Shown: in pieces, positions 8,233 through 17,100 of the stretch
Numbering within the stretch: position 1 is the stretch's first letter
Layout of the letters: each line of letters opens with the position of its first letter
NCBI GenBank assembly: GCA_035532215.1
Contig: DATKRK010000036.1
Coordinates: 1 to 40,877, forward strand
Reading direction: 5' to 3'
DNA length: 40,877 bases
DNA from: JAICIG01 sp035532215
GTDB taxonomy: Bacteria > Planctomycetota > Planctomycetia > Pirellulales > JAICIG01
Program-made: the position numbers and the translations under genes
The notes under the pieces: model-generated
The model's input: only the letters and a program-made list of their open reading frames with translations
Told to the model about the DNA's origin: nothing
The model's database searches: none

Positions 8233-9666
8233 TCAAGCGAAGATTTCCGTCCCCGTCAGCGGCGGGGGGGCGAAGACGCGGCCGCACGAAGCGCAACTTT
8301 CGCGATCGCGCGGCGCGGGGCGATGGCATTCGCCGCAGGCTTCCAGCACCGGCCAATGCCGATGCCAGCGGTAGGCCAGCCAGCCCGGCGGGCCGAACAG
8401 AAACACAAACATCGCCCACGCACCCGCGCCCGGCAAAGCGAACCGCACTTGCCGGCGATAGGCGAGCGCAGCCAGCACGGTGGCCAGCAGGCAGACGATC
8501 AACAGCTCCGGCCAGAACATCGCCATGATCTTCGAGAGCGGACCGGCGTAATCCGGGCCGCGGACTTCGGAGGCGGCGGCGTAGAAGATGATCGGCAGCA
8601 CCGCCGGCATCGGCACGGCCGGGGTGTATCGCCAGATTTCGTGAGGTTCCCAGCCCCCTGACAACTGCCTGACCGTCTCGCGGCGAACGACCTGCCCCTC
8701 GGCATTCAACCACAAGAATTGCCGCTCGAGCGTACGATCGACAATGCGGCGGCCAAATGCCAACACCGCCTTGCCTTCGCCTGCATCGTACCACTCGATC
8801 AATTCCGCCTGCGCTTCAACGGGAATGGGCCAGCGCCGCAGCGGTTTCGCGCCGAGGTCGGTCTCGATGACTTCAGTCTTCGTGCGAACGAGCATCTTTT
8901 CACGCGGCGACTCGTCGGCCGCTGCGCCAGGCGGCGACGGGGCAAGCCCGATGCTGAATGCGCTTTGGAATTCGCCGATCTGGGCAGCCGTCCGCCGCTG
9001 GAGATCGATGCGCCACAGCGCGTCGCCCGACAGCAATAAGATCGTCGATTCGGGCAGCTTGGCGTTGGGGAAGTTGAAGACGCCAGCGTACCTGCGGCTG
9101 ACCATAACGCCGTGCCAGGGCGGCCTTCGGCCCTCGATGGCGAATTGATCCTCAGGCGCCGGCGGCGTCAGGCTTAAGCCGCTGCGGCTCAGATAGCCCA
9201 CGCACTCCTTGGTATCAGGCTGATAGCCGACAAAATAGGCCCGTCCGTCCGGTCGTCCGTCGTGCAGAAAATACCAGTGTTCATCACGAGCGTCTTTATC
9301 GGTCCACAACGGAATCAAGCGTTCCTGCCAAGGGAACGGAACCAAATCGGCTTCTTCTCGGCGCATCGGCTCGCACAGCCACTCGACCCCAAGCCAACCG
9401 CCGCGCTTCAAGACTTCTGCGGGCACAGGCCGGCCGTCGGAGAAGCGGTATGCGTCCGCAGCGCGCGAATTCTTCCAGTCGCGACGCCATTTGATGACGA
9501 CGGCGTCAGGCAACATGCGGAGCGTTTCTTCGTCGTGCGTCCCAAAAAATGCCGAAGGAATTGAATCCACGAGAATTGCCGTGACGATGGCCCAGGGCAT
9601 TGCGATGCCGAAGGCGACAAACGCCGCCATGATCAGGCGCGGTAAGAATTCGGGTTGCGGCTTCAC
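8233..9666 (-). CDS. membrane protein with C-terminal zinc-ribbon-like motif, last gene of ABC operon
   Basis: This 477-residue protein has an N-terminal membrane helix (LIMAAFVAFGIAMPWAIVT) and a central soluble region of about 330 residues rich in short beta-like segments. Two or three membrane helices follow (PAVLPIIFYAAA, IVCLLATVLAALAY, AWAMFVFLFGPPGWLAY). The tail carries two Cys pairs (CGECHRPAPRDRESCASCG), a zinc-ribbon or rubredoxin-like knuckle. It lies 56 bases after the ABC permease and is the fourth gene of the GntR-ABC operon, so it may be an accessory or sensor subunit; no family name is recognised. GTG 9666, preceded by GGAG, is the chosen start; ATG codons a little downstream are possible. 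Confidence 0.7.
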   Translation of the reverse strand: MKPQPEFLPRLIMAAFVAFGIAMPWAIVTAILVDSIPSAFFGTHDEETLRMLPDAVVIKWRRDWKNSRAADAYRFSDGRPVPAEVLKRGGWLGVEWLCEPMRREEADLVPFPWQERLIPLWTDKDARDEHWYFLHDGRPDGRAYFVGYQPDTKECVGYLSRSGLSLTPPAPEDQFAIEGRRPPWHGVMVSRRYAGVFNFPNAKLPESTILLLSGDALWRIDLQRRTAAQIGEFQSAFSIGLAPSPPGAAADESPREKMLVRTKTEVIETDLGAKPLRRWPIPVEAQAELIEWYDAGEGKAVLAFGRRIVDRTLERQFLWLNAEGQVVRRETVRQLSGGWEPHEIWRYTPAVPMPAVLPIIFYAAASEVRGPDYAGPLSKIMAMFWPELLIVCLLATVLAALAYRRQVRFALPGAGAWAMFVFLFGPPGWLAYRWHRHWPVLEACGECHRPAPRDRESCASCGRVFAPPPLTGTEIFA

Positions 9667-9722
9667 GGAATGATTCTCCGAACTTTGCTGGTGGCCGAGC
9701 GGAACAGGGAAGAGGAAGCGTA

Positions 9723-10403
9723 CTAGGAGAAATCTCGCGATTTCGCCAGGTACAAGATGGAATAGATCGTCCCGGCGGCGATCAGGGCGAACCAAGCCCA
9801 CGACCAATAGTGCCACCAGCCGGGGATCAAATATTGCAGGCTTTTGCTCGGCCCCGCCAGAGCCAGGCTGGAAAGAGCGGCCACGCCGAACAATGGCAGC
9901 AGTCGCGTGCCGAACCACCGGCCGGGCCAAATGCCGGAGAGAAAGCTGCCGAAATAGATCGCCAGCATCCACAAGCACCTTCGCCACGCCTCCGCCGTCA
10001 TCGACCACTCAAACGGCCCGGCGTGCTTGTCGGGCAAAGAGGCCCACCAGGCGTAAGCTACCAGGGGCGGCGCCGAGCAGAGCAAGTAAGCCGCCGCTCC
10101 GACGAAGAGCTTCGCGGCAATCAATTTCCGTCGGGAGATAGGGCGGTAAAAGAGCCATGTCCACGCGCCCCGCATCGATTCCAAAAACGATTGTTCGAAG
10201 CCCAACAGCACCGCCAGGCAAAACGAGATCGCCGCGGCTTCGACGGTAAAGCGATCGCCCAAGAAGGGAACCGGCGCCACCGTGGGCCCCGGCGGAAGCC
10301 GGTAACCGACCCCCCTTGCCAGGCAGTAGCCGAAGGCCGCCACGCTGATCGCGGCGAACACGGCTATTTCACGAAGCTCTTTGAGCGTCAAGGCTTTCAA
10401 CAT
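9723..10403 (-). CDS. ABC-2-type transporter permease
   Basis: A 226-residue polytopic membrane protein with about six hydrophobic segments, for example VFAAISVAAFGYCLA, AAAISFCLAVLLGFEQSFL, LWMLAIYFGSFLSGIW and WFALIAAGTIYSILYLA. It begins MLKALTLKELREI, the amphipathic cytoplasmic start typical of ABC-2 permeases. Its start overlaps the end of the ATPase gene by 35 bases, with GGAG upstream, so the two are coupled. With the ATPase it should form an exporter; the substrate is unknown. GntR/YtrA-controlled ABC systems in other bacteria often respond to cell-envelope stress or antimicrobial compounds. Confidence 0.82.
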   Translation of the reverse strand: MLKALTLKELREIAVFAAISVAAFGYCLARGVGYRLPPGPTVAPVPFLGDRFTVEAAAISFCLAVLLGFEQSFLESMRGAWTWLFYRPISRRKLIAAKLFVGAAAYLLCSAPPLVAYAWWASLPDKHAGPFEWSMTAEAWRRCLWMLAIYFGSFLSGIWPGRWFGTRLLPLFGVAALSSLALAGPSKSLQYLIPGWWHYWSWAWFALIAAGTIYSILYLAKSRDFS

Positions 10404-11319
10404 CGCGATGCTCCGCGGTGAATTCGGGCAGTGCGCGGCGCGGGCCGCGAGTGTATTCGATAAACGCGTCTTCCAGGTTCAATTCCATCACGTCAATCGC
10501 CTGCGGGTCGAGCGCTTCGCACGACCGCCGCTGCCGTTCCCCATAGCCGACCACGATCAATTCCAGGTTCGTCCCCGCCTGGCGGCTGCTCACCAATCCG
10601 GCGAGGTCAGGCAGCTCGGGCGCCGCGCCGCTGAATTTGAGCACGACCTTTCTCACCGAATCCTTGAACGCGTCGGTCGGGCAGTCGACGCGCAACACGC
10701 CGTCGACCAGGATGCCGATGCGATCGGCCACGCGTTCGACGTCGCCCAGAATGTGCGAACTGAACAGAATCGTCCGCCCACGGCGCTGGATGACTTGGAT
10801 CAGCGATTCCAAAAAGTCTCGCCGCACGACCGTGTCGAGGCCGAGCGTCGGGTCGTCGAGAATCAGCAGTTCCGGATCGGGCGCCACGGCCAAAGCGAGC
10901 GAGAGCTGGGCCCGCTGGCCGTTCGAGAGGCGGCGGATTTTCGTGCGGCACGGCAAAGCGAAGTGGTCGAGAATTTGCTCCAGCAAACCCTCGTTCCACG
11001 TTGGATAAAAGGCGGCGGCAAAGCGGGCCATCTCGCCGACCGTCATCCAGCGATAGAGCGGGTGACCTTCGGCCAGGTAGGCGATCCGCGCTCGCGTGGC
11101 CGGCGTCAGTTCGGCCGCGTCTTCGCCCAGTAGGAACGCCTTGCCCGAGTCGGGATGGACCATGCCGGTCAGCATCTTGATCGTGGTGCTCTTGCCGGCG
11201 CCGTTGCGGCCCAGAAAGCCGTAGACGCTGCCTTGCGGCACGCGCAGGTCGAGCGAATCGACCACCGCGCGGCGGCCGTAATATTTGGTCAGGCGTTGCG
11301 TGAAGATGGCGTCGCTCAT
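10369..11319 (-). CDS. ABC transporter ATP-binding protein
   Basis: A 316-residue ATPase of the ABC-2 exporter class. The Walker A motif is GRNGAGKST (residues 37-45), followed by the signature LSNGQ and Walker B LLILDDPTLGLD, then an H-loop in TILFSSHILGDVERV. The usual catalytic Glu after the Walker B Asp is Asp here. A C-terminal domain of about 90 residues follows the ATPase core. The start ATG shares one base with the repressor's stop (TGATG), so translation is coupled. It powers the permease encoded next. Confidence 0.92.
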   Translation of the reverse strand: MSDAIFTQRLTKYYGRRAVVDSLDLRVPQGSVYGFLGRNGAGKSTTIKMLTGMVHPDSGKAFLLGEDAAELTPATRARIAYLAEGHPLYRWMTVGEMARFAAAFYPTWNEGLLEQILDHFALPCRTKIRRLSNGQRAQLSLALAVAPDPELLILDDPTLGLDTVVRRDFLESLIQVIQRRGRTILFSSHILGDVERVADRIGILVDGVLRVDCPTDAFKDSVRKVVLKFSGAAPELPDLAGLVSSRQAGTNLELIVVGYGERQRRSCEALDPQAIDVMELNLEDAFIEYTRGPRRALPEFTAEHRDVESLDAQRAS

Positions 11320-11708
11320 CAGGCTTGGCTCCACTGAAACTGGCCGGCGCGCTCGGCGACCGCCGCCACGACCTCTTCCGCCGAAAAGCCCAGATACACC
11401 GCCTCGGTCAGCAAGCGGTCGAGCAGCTCTTCCAGCCGGGCCTTGCGGGCCCGCTTGGTCAGCTCGGCCTTCGGCTCGGCGACGAACGCGCCGAGGCCCT
11501 GCCGCGTGTGCAACACGCCGTCGCGCTCCAGCTCGGTATAGACGCGGGCGACCGTGTTGGGATTCACGACCAGCGTCCGCGACAAGTCGCGCACCGAAGG
11601 CAGTTGCTCGCCGGGCTGCAACCGGCCGCGGGCCACGGCCTCGCGAATCTGCTCGCCGAGTTGGCGGTAGATCGGCAAACGGCTGGTTGGGTCGATGCTG
11701 AATTCCAT
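11319..11708 (-). CDS. GntR-family (YtrA-type) transcriptional repressor
   Basis: The 129-residue protein has an N-terminal winged helix-turn-helix (PIYRQLGEQIREAVARG, then PSVRDLSRTLVVNPNTVARV, wing GVLHTRQGLGAFV). It is followed by only about 45 helical residues for dimerisation. That compact layout defines the YtrA subgroup, which lacks a ligand-binding domain and controls the adjacent ABC genes. GAGG lies 4 bases before the ATG at 11708. The promoter upstream contains a perfect inverted repeat overlapping the -10 region, so autorepression of the four-gene operon is the natural inference. Confidence 0.9.
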   Translation of the reverse strand: MEFSIDPTSRLPIYRQLGEQIREAVARGRLQPGEQLPSVRDLSRTLVVNPNTVARVYTELERDGVLHTRQGLGAFVAEPKAELTKRARKARLEELLDRLLTEAVYLGFSAEEVVAAVAERAGQFQWSQA

Positions 11709-11718
11709 AGGACCTCGC

Positions 11719-11759
11719 GAACTGTACTAATACTACTAATACAGTTCGGCGAAGTCAAG
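11719..11759 (-). promoter_or_regulatory. promoter with overlapping inverted-repeat operator for the GntR-ABC operon
   Basis: On the minus strand TTGACT (11754-11759) and TAGTAT (11731-11736) are separated by exactly 17 bases. A perfect inverted repeat, CGAACTGTA with TACAGTTCG (11719-11727 and 11741-11749, 13-base centre), covers the -10 region and part of the spacer. The centre contains two TACTAATAC-like units. The ATG of the repressor lies 23 bases beyond -10. A dimeric GntR protein bound here would block RNA polymerase. Confidence 0.75.
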
Positions 11760-11796
11760 CGGCAGCGGGCGTTTTTTCGGCATTACGGGATCCCGA

Positions 11797-11865
11797 GGCG
11801 AGCCGGTGGCGTCAGCCTCTGGGTCAAACCGCATCGCACCCGGAGGCTGACGCCACCGGCTCGCC
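11797..11865. repeat. palindromic element with 23-bp perfect arms
   Basis: Arms 11797-11819 and 11843-11865 are perfect reverse complements around a 23-base loop. The arm contains GAGCCGGTGGCGTCAGCC, which looks like a dispersed planctomycete palindrome. It lies between the rsmD-like gene and the GntR operon promoter and could terminate the rsmD-like transcript, although no T tract follows. Confidence 0.65.
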
Positions 11866-11896
11866 GAACAAGGCCGGCGCCTCGAAAGCCTTCTTC

Positions 11897-12625
11897 TTAG
11901 CCTGCCTCGCCTGCCGGATGTTTTGTCGCGGGCTTGCGAAAGATGCCCACGCGCGCCGGGGGGTACTCGCGCACATCCCAGCTTTCCGCAGCAGGCAAGG
12001 CGCCGAAATCGAACCGCGCATCGCTTTCGACGACGAACAGGCTTTCCGCGGGCGCCGCGGCCAGCAGCTTGCCGATCAGCTCAAGCATCTCGTCGCGCCG
12101 CGAAACGTAGAACTCGAACGGCGGCGAACAAAACACGACCCAGGCCGCGGACTGCGACAGGGCGGGCAAATTGACGCCGCGACGAAAATAGATGAACGTG
12201 TCGGCGGCGACGGCTTCGACGGCTTCGGCCAGGCCGAGCGACGCGGCATTGCGGCGGACACCAGCGGCGCTGGGGAAGTGCTGTTCGAGAAACAAGGCCG
12301 CCGAGGCGCCGCGGCTGAGCGCTTCGAGCCCCAACGCCCCGGTGCCGGCGAACAGGTCGAGGACGAATTTTTCCTTCACGTCCGAACCGAGCAAATTGAA
12401 CACCGCCTCTCGGACGCGGTCTTTCATCGGCCGCGTCCGCGGGTCGCCGCTGTATTCGAGTTTCCGGCCGCGGTGGACGCCGCCGATGATGCGCAGCACG
12501 CTCGGTTGACGATCGGGCGGAGCGGCCGCTTTGGCCCGGCGGCCGCGACGGGCGTTTTCGGGCGCGGGCCCGGTCGAGCCGCGAGCGCTGGTTTTGTCGG
12601 CCTTCGAGCCTGGCTTTCGCGGCAT
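11897..12625 (-). CDS. rsmD: RsmD-like 16S rRNA (guanine-966-N2) methyltransferase
   Basis: A 242-residue protein. After a basic, low-complexity N-terminal extension of about 50 residues comes the RsmD core: RIIGGVHRGRKL, then RTRPMKDRVREAVFNLL and the SAM-binding motif I VLDLFAGTGALGLEALSRGA. Motif IV reads CSPPFEFY, where most RsmD proteins have D-P-P-F/Y. RsmD methylates G966 of 16S rRNA on the assembled 30S subunit. The start ATG 12625 begins MPRKPGSK; the basic extension may help RNA binding. The Asp-to-Ser change in motif IV leaves some doubt about activity or exact substrate. Confidence 0.82.
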   Translation of the reverse strand: MPRKPGSKADKTSARGSTGPAPENARRGRRAKAAAPPDRQPSVLRIIGGVHRGRKLEYSGDPRTRPMKDRVREAVFNLLGSDVKEKFVLDLFAGTGALGLEALSRGASAALFLEQHFPSAAGVRRNAASLGLAEAVEAVAADTFIYFRRGVNLPALSQSAAWVVFCSPPFEFYVSRRDEMLELIGKLLAAAPAESLFVVESDARFDFGALPAAESWDVREYPPARVGIFRKPATKHPAGEAG

Positions 12626-12748
12626 GGTTCGTCGCTGTGGGGGTGGAATGCGGAGCTGATCCGAAAACGGGCGGCAGGCGGGACGCCCGCGCCATCCGGC
12701 CGCGTTTCGAATCGCCTCCAGGGTTGCCAAGGCCGGCGTCGCAAGAAC

Positions 12749-12778
12749 TTACGCACGGCCCTAGACGTATGTTACATT
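12749..12778 (+). promoter_or_regulatory. weak promoter candidate for the cyclophilin gene
   Basis: TTACGC (12749-12754) and TACATT (12773-12778) are separated by 18 bases, about 80 bases before the cyclophilin start. Based on consensus matching only, and not strong. Confidence 0.3.
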
Positions 12779-12860
12779 CATAGCATCGGGCCGTCGCCCC
12801 CGATTTGAACCGAAGACGGCCCGCGAGCGACGTCAAATTCGGCCCTGCTGTTCAAAGAAG

Positions 12861-14138
12861 ATGGGAAATCTCAATATGTTCCGACGTTCATGGATTGCAC
12901 TTGCACTGCTGTTGGGGTTTGCGACGGGGCTGCCCGCCCAGGACGAGAAAACCGGCGATGAAACTGCCGAGAAAACCGGCGATCAGGCGCCGGTTGAGAA
13001 GGCGGCGGCCGAAAAGCCCGAGGCTGAGAAGCCGGCAGCCGGCGCCGCGGGCGATTTCGAACAGCAATTCGCCGAATGGAAAGAGCTGCTGGCCAAGCTG
13101 CGGGCTTTGCGCGCAAAGTGGTTCAGCGCCAAGCCCGCAGATCGGAAGGCCATCGAAGACGAATATGCGGAGTTGGTCAAGCAGGGCGAAGAGCTGGAGC
13201 CCAAGATCATCGCGGGCGCCGAAGCCGCCTATGCCGCCGATCCGAACAAGCACGAGGAATTCGGCAAGTTTCTCGCCGAATTGGTCAACGACGAGGTCGA
13301 GCACGACGACTATGAAGTCGCCTTGAAGCGGGCCCAACTGCTGATCGAGCACGCCTACGACAATCCGCGGATTTACAACCTGGCGGGCATCGCCGCGTTG
13401 GCCACCAACCACTTCGACGAAGCGGAACGGTATCTCAACGACGCCCAAAAGGCCAGCTCGCTCGACAACACCGGACAGCTCTTTTTGAGCAAGCTCGCCG
13501 AATGCCGCGAACTTTGGGAGAAAGAGGCCAAGATTCGCGAGGCCGAAGCCAAGGCCGACGACCTGCCGCGCGTGCTGCTGAAAACTTCGCAGGGCGACAT
13601 CGTCGTCGAGCTGTTCGAGAACGAAGCCCCGAACACCGTGGCCAATTTCATCAGCTTGGTCGAGGCGGGCAAATACGACGGCCTGTTGTTCCATCGCGTT
13701 TTGCCGCACTTCATGTCCCAGGGCGGCGATCCGAAAGGCGACGGCACGGGCGGGCCGGGGTACAAAATTCCCTGCGAGTGCTACAAGCCCGAGCATCGGC
13801 TGCACTTCCGCGGCAGCCTGAGCATGGCCCACGCGGGCCGCGACTCGGGCGGCTCGCAGTTCTTCATGATGTTTCGTCCTTCCGGCCCGATCTCCGGCTA
13901 CGATCTGAACGGCAAGCACACGGTGTTCGGCCGCATCGTCGACGGGATGGACGTGCTGGCCAAGATTCGGCGCACCGAGAACGAAAAAGGCGAACCGACC
14001 AACAACGACAAGGACAAGATCATCGAAGCCAAGGTGCTGCGCAAGCGCGATCACGAATACCATGTCGTGAAGGTGGGCGACCCGGCCCCGCCGGCCGCTG
14101 AAAAGCAAGATCAAAGCGCCGAGAAGCAGGACGAGTAA
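12861..14138 (+). CDS. exported cyclophilin-type peptidyl-prolyl isomerase
   Basis: This 425-residue protein has a signal peptide (SWIALALLLGFATGLPAQ) and a Glu/Lys/Ala-rich low-complexity stretch to about residue 70. A helical TPR-like region follows (IYNLAGIAALATNHFDEAER), then a cyclophilin domain from about residue 235. Cyclophilin landmarks are VLLKTSQGDIVVELFENEAP, FHRVLPHFMSQGGDPKGDGT, GSLSMAHAGRDSGGSQFFMM and HTVFGRIVDGMDVL. It should catalyse proline cis-trans isomerisation on exported proteins in the periplasm. ATG 12861 is used; ATG 12876 gives a cleaner signal peptide and is equally possible. It ends 5 bases from the convergent giant surface-protein gene. Confidence 0.9.
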   Translation: MGNLNMFRRSWIALALLLGFATGLPAQDEKTGDETAEKTGDQAPVEKAAAEKPEAEKPAAGAAGDFEQQFAEWKELLAKLRALRAKWFSAKPADRKAIEDEYAELVKQGEELEPKIIAGAEAAYAADPNKHEEFGKFLAELVNDEVEHDDYEVALKRAQLLIEHAYDNPRIYNLAGIAALATNHFDEAERYLNDAQKASSLDNTGQLFLSKLAECRELWEKEAKIREAEAKADDLPRVLLKTSQGDIVVELFENEAPNTVANFISLVEAGKYDGLLFHRVLPHFMSQGGDPKGDGTGGPGYKIPCECYKPEHRLHFRGSLSMAHAGRDSGGSQFFMMFRPSGPISGYDLNGKHTVFGRIVDGMDVLAKIRRTENEKGEPTNNDKDKIIEAKVLRKRDHEYHVVKVGDPAPPAAEKQDQSAEKQDE

Positions 14139-14143
14139 AGCGA

Positions 14144-17100
14144 TCAGCTTAGTTTCGACATGCTGCCCGCGGCGGGCGGCAACGGCGAATTGCGATACTC
14201 CTGGCTGGCGATAAGGCTGAGTTGCACGTCGCGCTGGGTGGCGCCGGCGCGCATCTGAGCAACGTAGTTGGCAAGTTCGCTGCTCGTGGGCGTGCGGTCT
14301 AAGTATTCCTGGTAGAACCCGGTGATTTCGTTCTGGAAGTTCTCGTCGCTGTACAAGAAGCCCAGCACCACCTGCGGCTTGGTCGCCTGCTGCTGGTTCA
14401 AAGCCTGGAGCCAGAACGACAGCCCTTGCGCGTCGGGATTGCGATGGAGCAGCCGCTGGTAGAGCGCGGTGACCCAGCCGGCATTGGTTCCGCCCGCCGA
14501 TTGGAAGAACTCGACCGAGCTGATCATCCCCGCGATCACGTTTTCCGGTCCGCCGTCGCGCTTCCAGACCTGGTCTCGCCAATACGCCAGGCCCTGCGCG
14601 TCGGCAGGCCGCAGCAGGAACTGCTGGAAGTATTGCTGGATGATCGGATCGAGCCGCTCGTTACTCTCGAAGATGCCCTGAGCCACGATGCTGTAGGGCT
14701 GGCCGCTGTTCACCAGATTGGTCCAATACAGCAATCCCGCGTCGTCCGGCGCCCGGTGCAGCACCTGTTCGTACAACTTGACCACCGTGCTGGCCTGGTA
14801 CGACAAGACTTCGACCGTGGCCGAGTTGCTCGCCGCCGTGCCGTCGATGATGCGATACGTGAAGCGATCCAATCCTGGGAAGTTGGGGCCTTGGGTATAA
14901 GTAAACGAGCCGTCGCGGTTCAGTACGACCGTGCCGTGGGTCGGCGCGGTCGTGATTCTGACCGTGACCGGATCGCCATAGGGATTGCTGTCGTTGGCAA
15001 GCACGCCGCCCACGTCGGGCGTCGAACTGCTGTTGGTCACGCTCAGCACGTAAGTGTCGTTATTCGCCACCGGGGGCGCCTTGACCTGGATCAGGAAGGT
15101 GATCGGGGCCGACGTATCGACGCCGCCATCGCTCGTGCCGCCGCTATCGTGCAGCCGCACCGTGACGTGCGCCGAACCGTATCCGCCCGGCGTGACCGTA
15201 TAGTCCAGCGTGCCGTTCGCGCTGATCGTGGGCTGCACGAAGAACAGCGAGTTGTTGTCGTTCGTGACGACGAAGTTCAGCGCCTGGTTCGCTTCGTTCG
15301 CCGGGCCCGCGCTGATGCCGGTCGCCCAATTCGGCACGCTGACGTGGCCCGAGTTGAGATTCACCAATTGGCTCGGGCCGGGGATGAAGCTAGGCGCATG
15401 ATTCACCGGATTCACGAACACCGTGAGCAGATCGTCGACCGAAGCCAGGGCCAGGTCGGTGGCGCGCACGCTCAGGTGCGCCGTCCCGAATTGATCCGGC
15501 AGCAGGTGCAGCGAGAGCGTCGTACCGTTGATGCTGCCGGTCGCCAGGGCGATATTGTCGTCGGCGGCCAGTGTGTAGGTCAGCGCGTCATTGAAGTTGG
15601 CGATGTCCACGTCGGCGAAGACGTTCGCCAGGCTGAGTTGCACGTCGGGACCGTTTTCGTTGAGCACCTGGTTGGGCAGCGCGGCCGCCACCGTCGGCGC
15701 GTGGTTCACGTGGTTGACGGCGATATCGAAGGTCTGAACGGCCGACGTGTCGACGCCGCCATTGGCCGTGCCGCCGTTGTCTTGCAAGCTGACCGAAACT
15801 ATCGCATTGCCTACGGCGCCGGGCGCCACGGTATAGCTCAAGGCGCCGCTGGGCGAAACGGTCGGCTGAACGGCGAACAGCGAGTTGTTGTCGTTCGTGA
15901 TGCTGAAGGCGACCGATTCTCCCGCTTCATTCGCGCCGGGGCCGGGGCTGATGTTGGTCGCCCAGCCGATCACCGCGTGCGCGCCGCTGTCCTGGTTCAC
16001 GGTTTGATCCAGGCCTTTGGCGAAGCTCGGCGGGTTGTTCACGAAATTGACGTTGATCGCAAAGGTCTGCGTCGCCGACGTATCTTTGCCGCCATTGGCC
16101 GTGCCGCCGTCGTCGTGCAGGCGGACCGAGACGTGCGCCGTACCGCTGGCATTTGCGGCCGGGGTATAGCTGAGCGCGCCCGTGAGGGGATCGATCGCCG
16201 GCTGCACGGAGAACAACGTAGAGTTGTCGTTCGTGACCAGGAAGTTCAACGTCTGCCCGGCTTCCGCCGGCGCGACTCCGGGGCTGATTGAGGTTGCCCA
16301 CGCGGCGACGCTTTGCGGCCCCGAATTTTCGTTCACCGTTTGATCGGCGCCTTTGACGAAGCTCGGGGCGGAGTTGATGAGATTGACCGTGATGGTGAAA
16401 GTTTGAATGGCCGACGTATCGACGCCGCCGTTGGCCGTGCCGCCGTTGTCGTGCAACTGGACCGAGACGTTGGCGACGCCGCTGGCGTTCGCCGCCAGCG
16501 CGTAGCTGAGTGCCCCGGTGAACGAGTCGATGGCTGGCTGTTGCGAGAACAAGCCCAGGTTGTCGGTGGCGACGATGAAGTTCACCGTTTGCGTCGCTTC
16601 GTTGCCGCCGGCGCCAGGGCTGATCGCCGTCGCCCAGCCGTTCACGGTGTAGGGCCCAGTGTTTTCGTTCACCGTCTGGTTGGCGCCGGCCGCGAAGCTC
16701 GGAACGTCGTTGACGAAGTTGACCGTGATGGTGAACGTCTGCGTGAGCGACGTATCTTGGCCGCCGTTCGCCGTGCCGCCATTGTCGTGCAAAACAACCG
16801 TCACGTCCGCCGTCCCGCTGGCATTCGCGGCGGGCGCGTAGGTCAACTCGCCCGTGGTCGGGTCGATGGCCGGCGCCGTGGCGAACAGGGCGGGGTTGTC
16901 GTTCGTCACCGTGAAGGTCAGCGTTTGCGACGCTTCGTTCGCGCCGGGGCCCGGGATGATGTTCGTCGCCCAGCCGGAGATCGTTTGCGACGCCGCGTCT
17001 TCGTCGACCGTTTGATTCACGCCGGCCGTGAAGCTCGGCGCTTGATTGACGAAGGCGACCGTGATCGTGAAGCTCTGCAGGGCCGAGGTATCTTGGCCGC

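Noticed and set aside
7899..8374. Several short frames in the repeat region after the cupin
   Set aside because: They run through the inverted-repeat element and are Pro/Arg-rich. Both strands have equally long frames, so none is supported.
12888..14582. A 564-residue minus-strand open frame
   Set aside because: It is antisense to the cyclophilin gene, which has clear domains and a signal peptide. The frame shows no motif and crosses into the tail of the giant gene.
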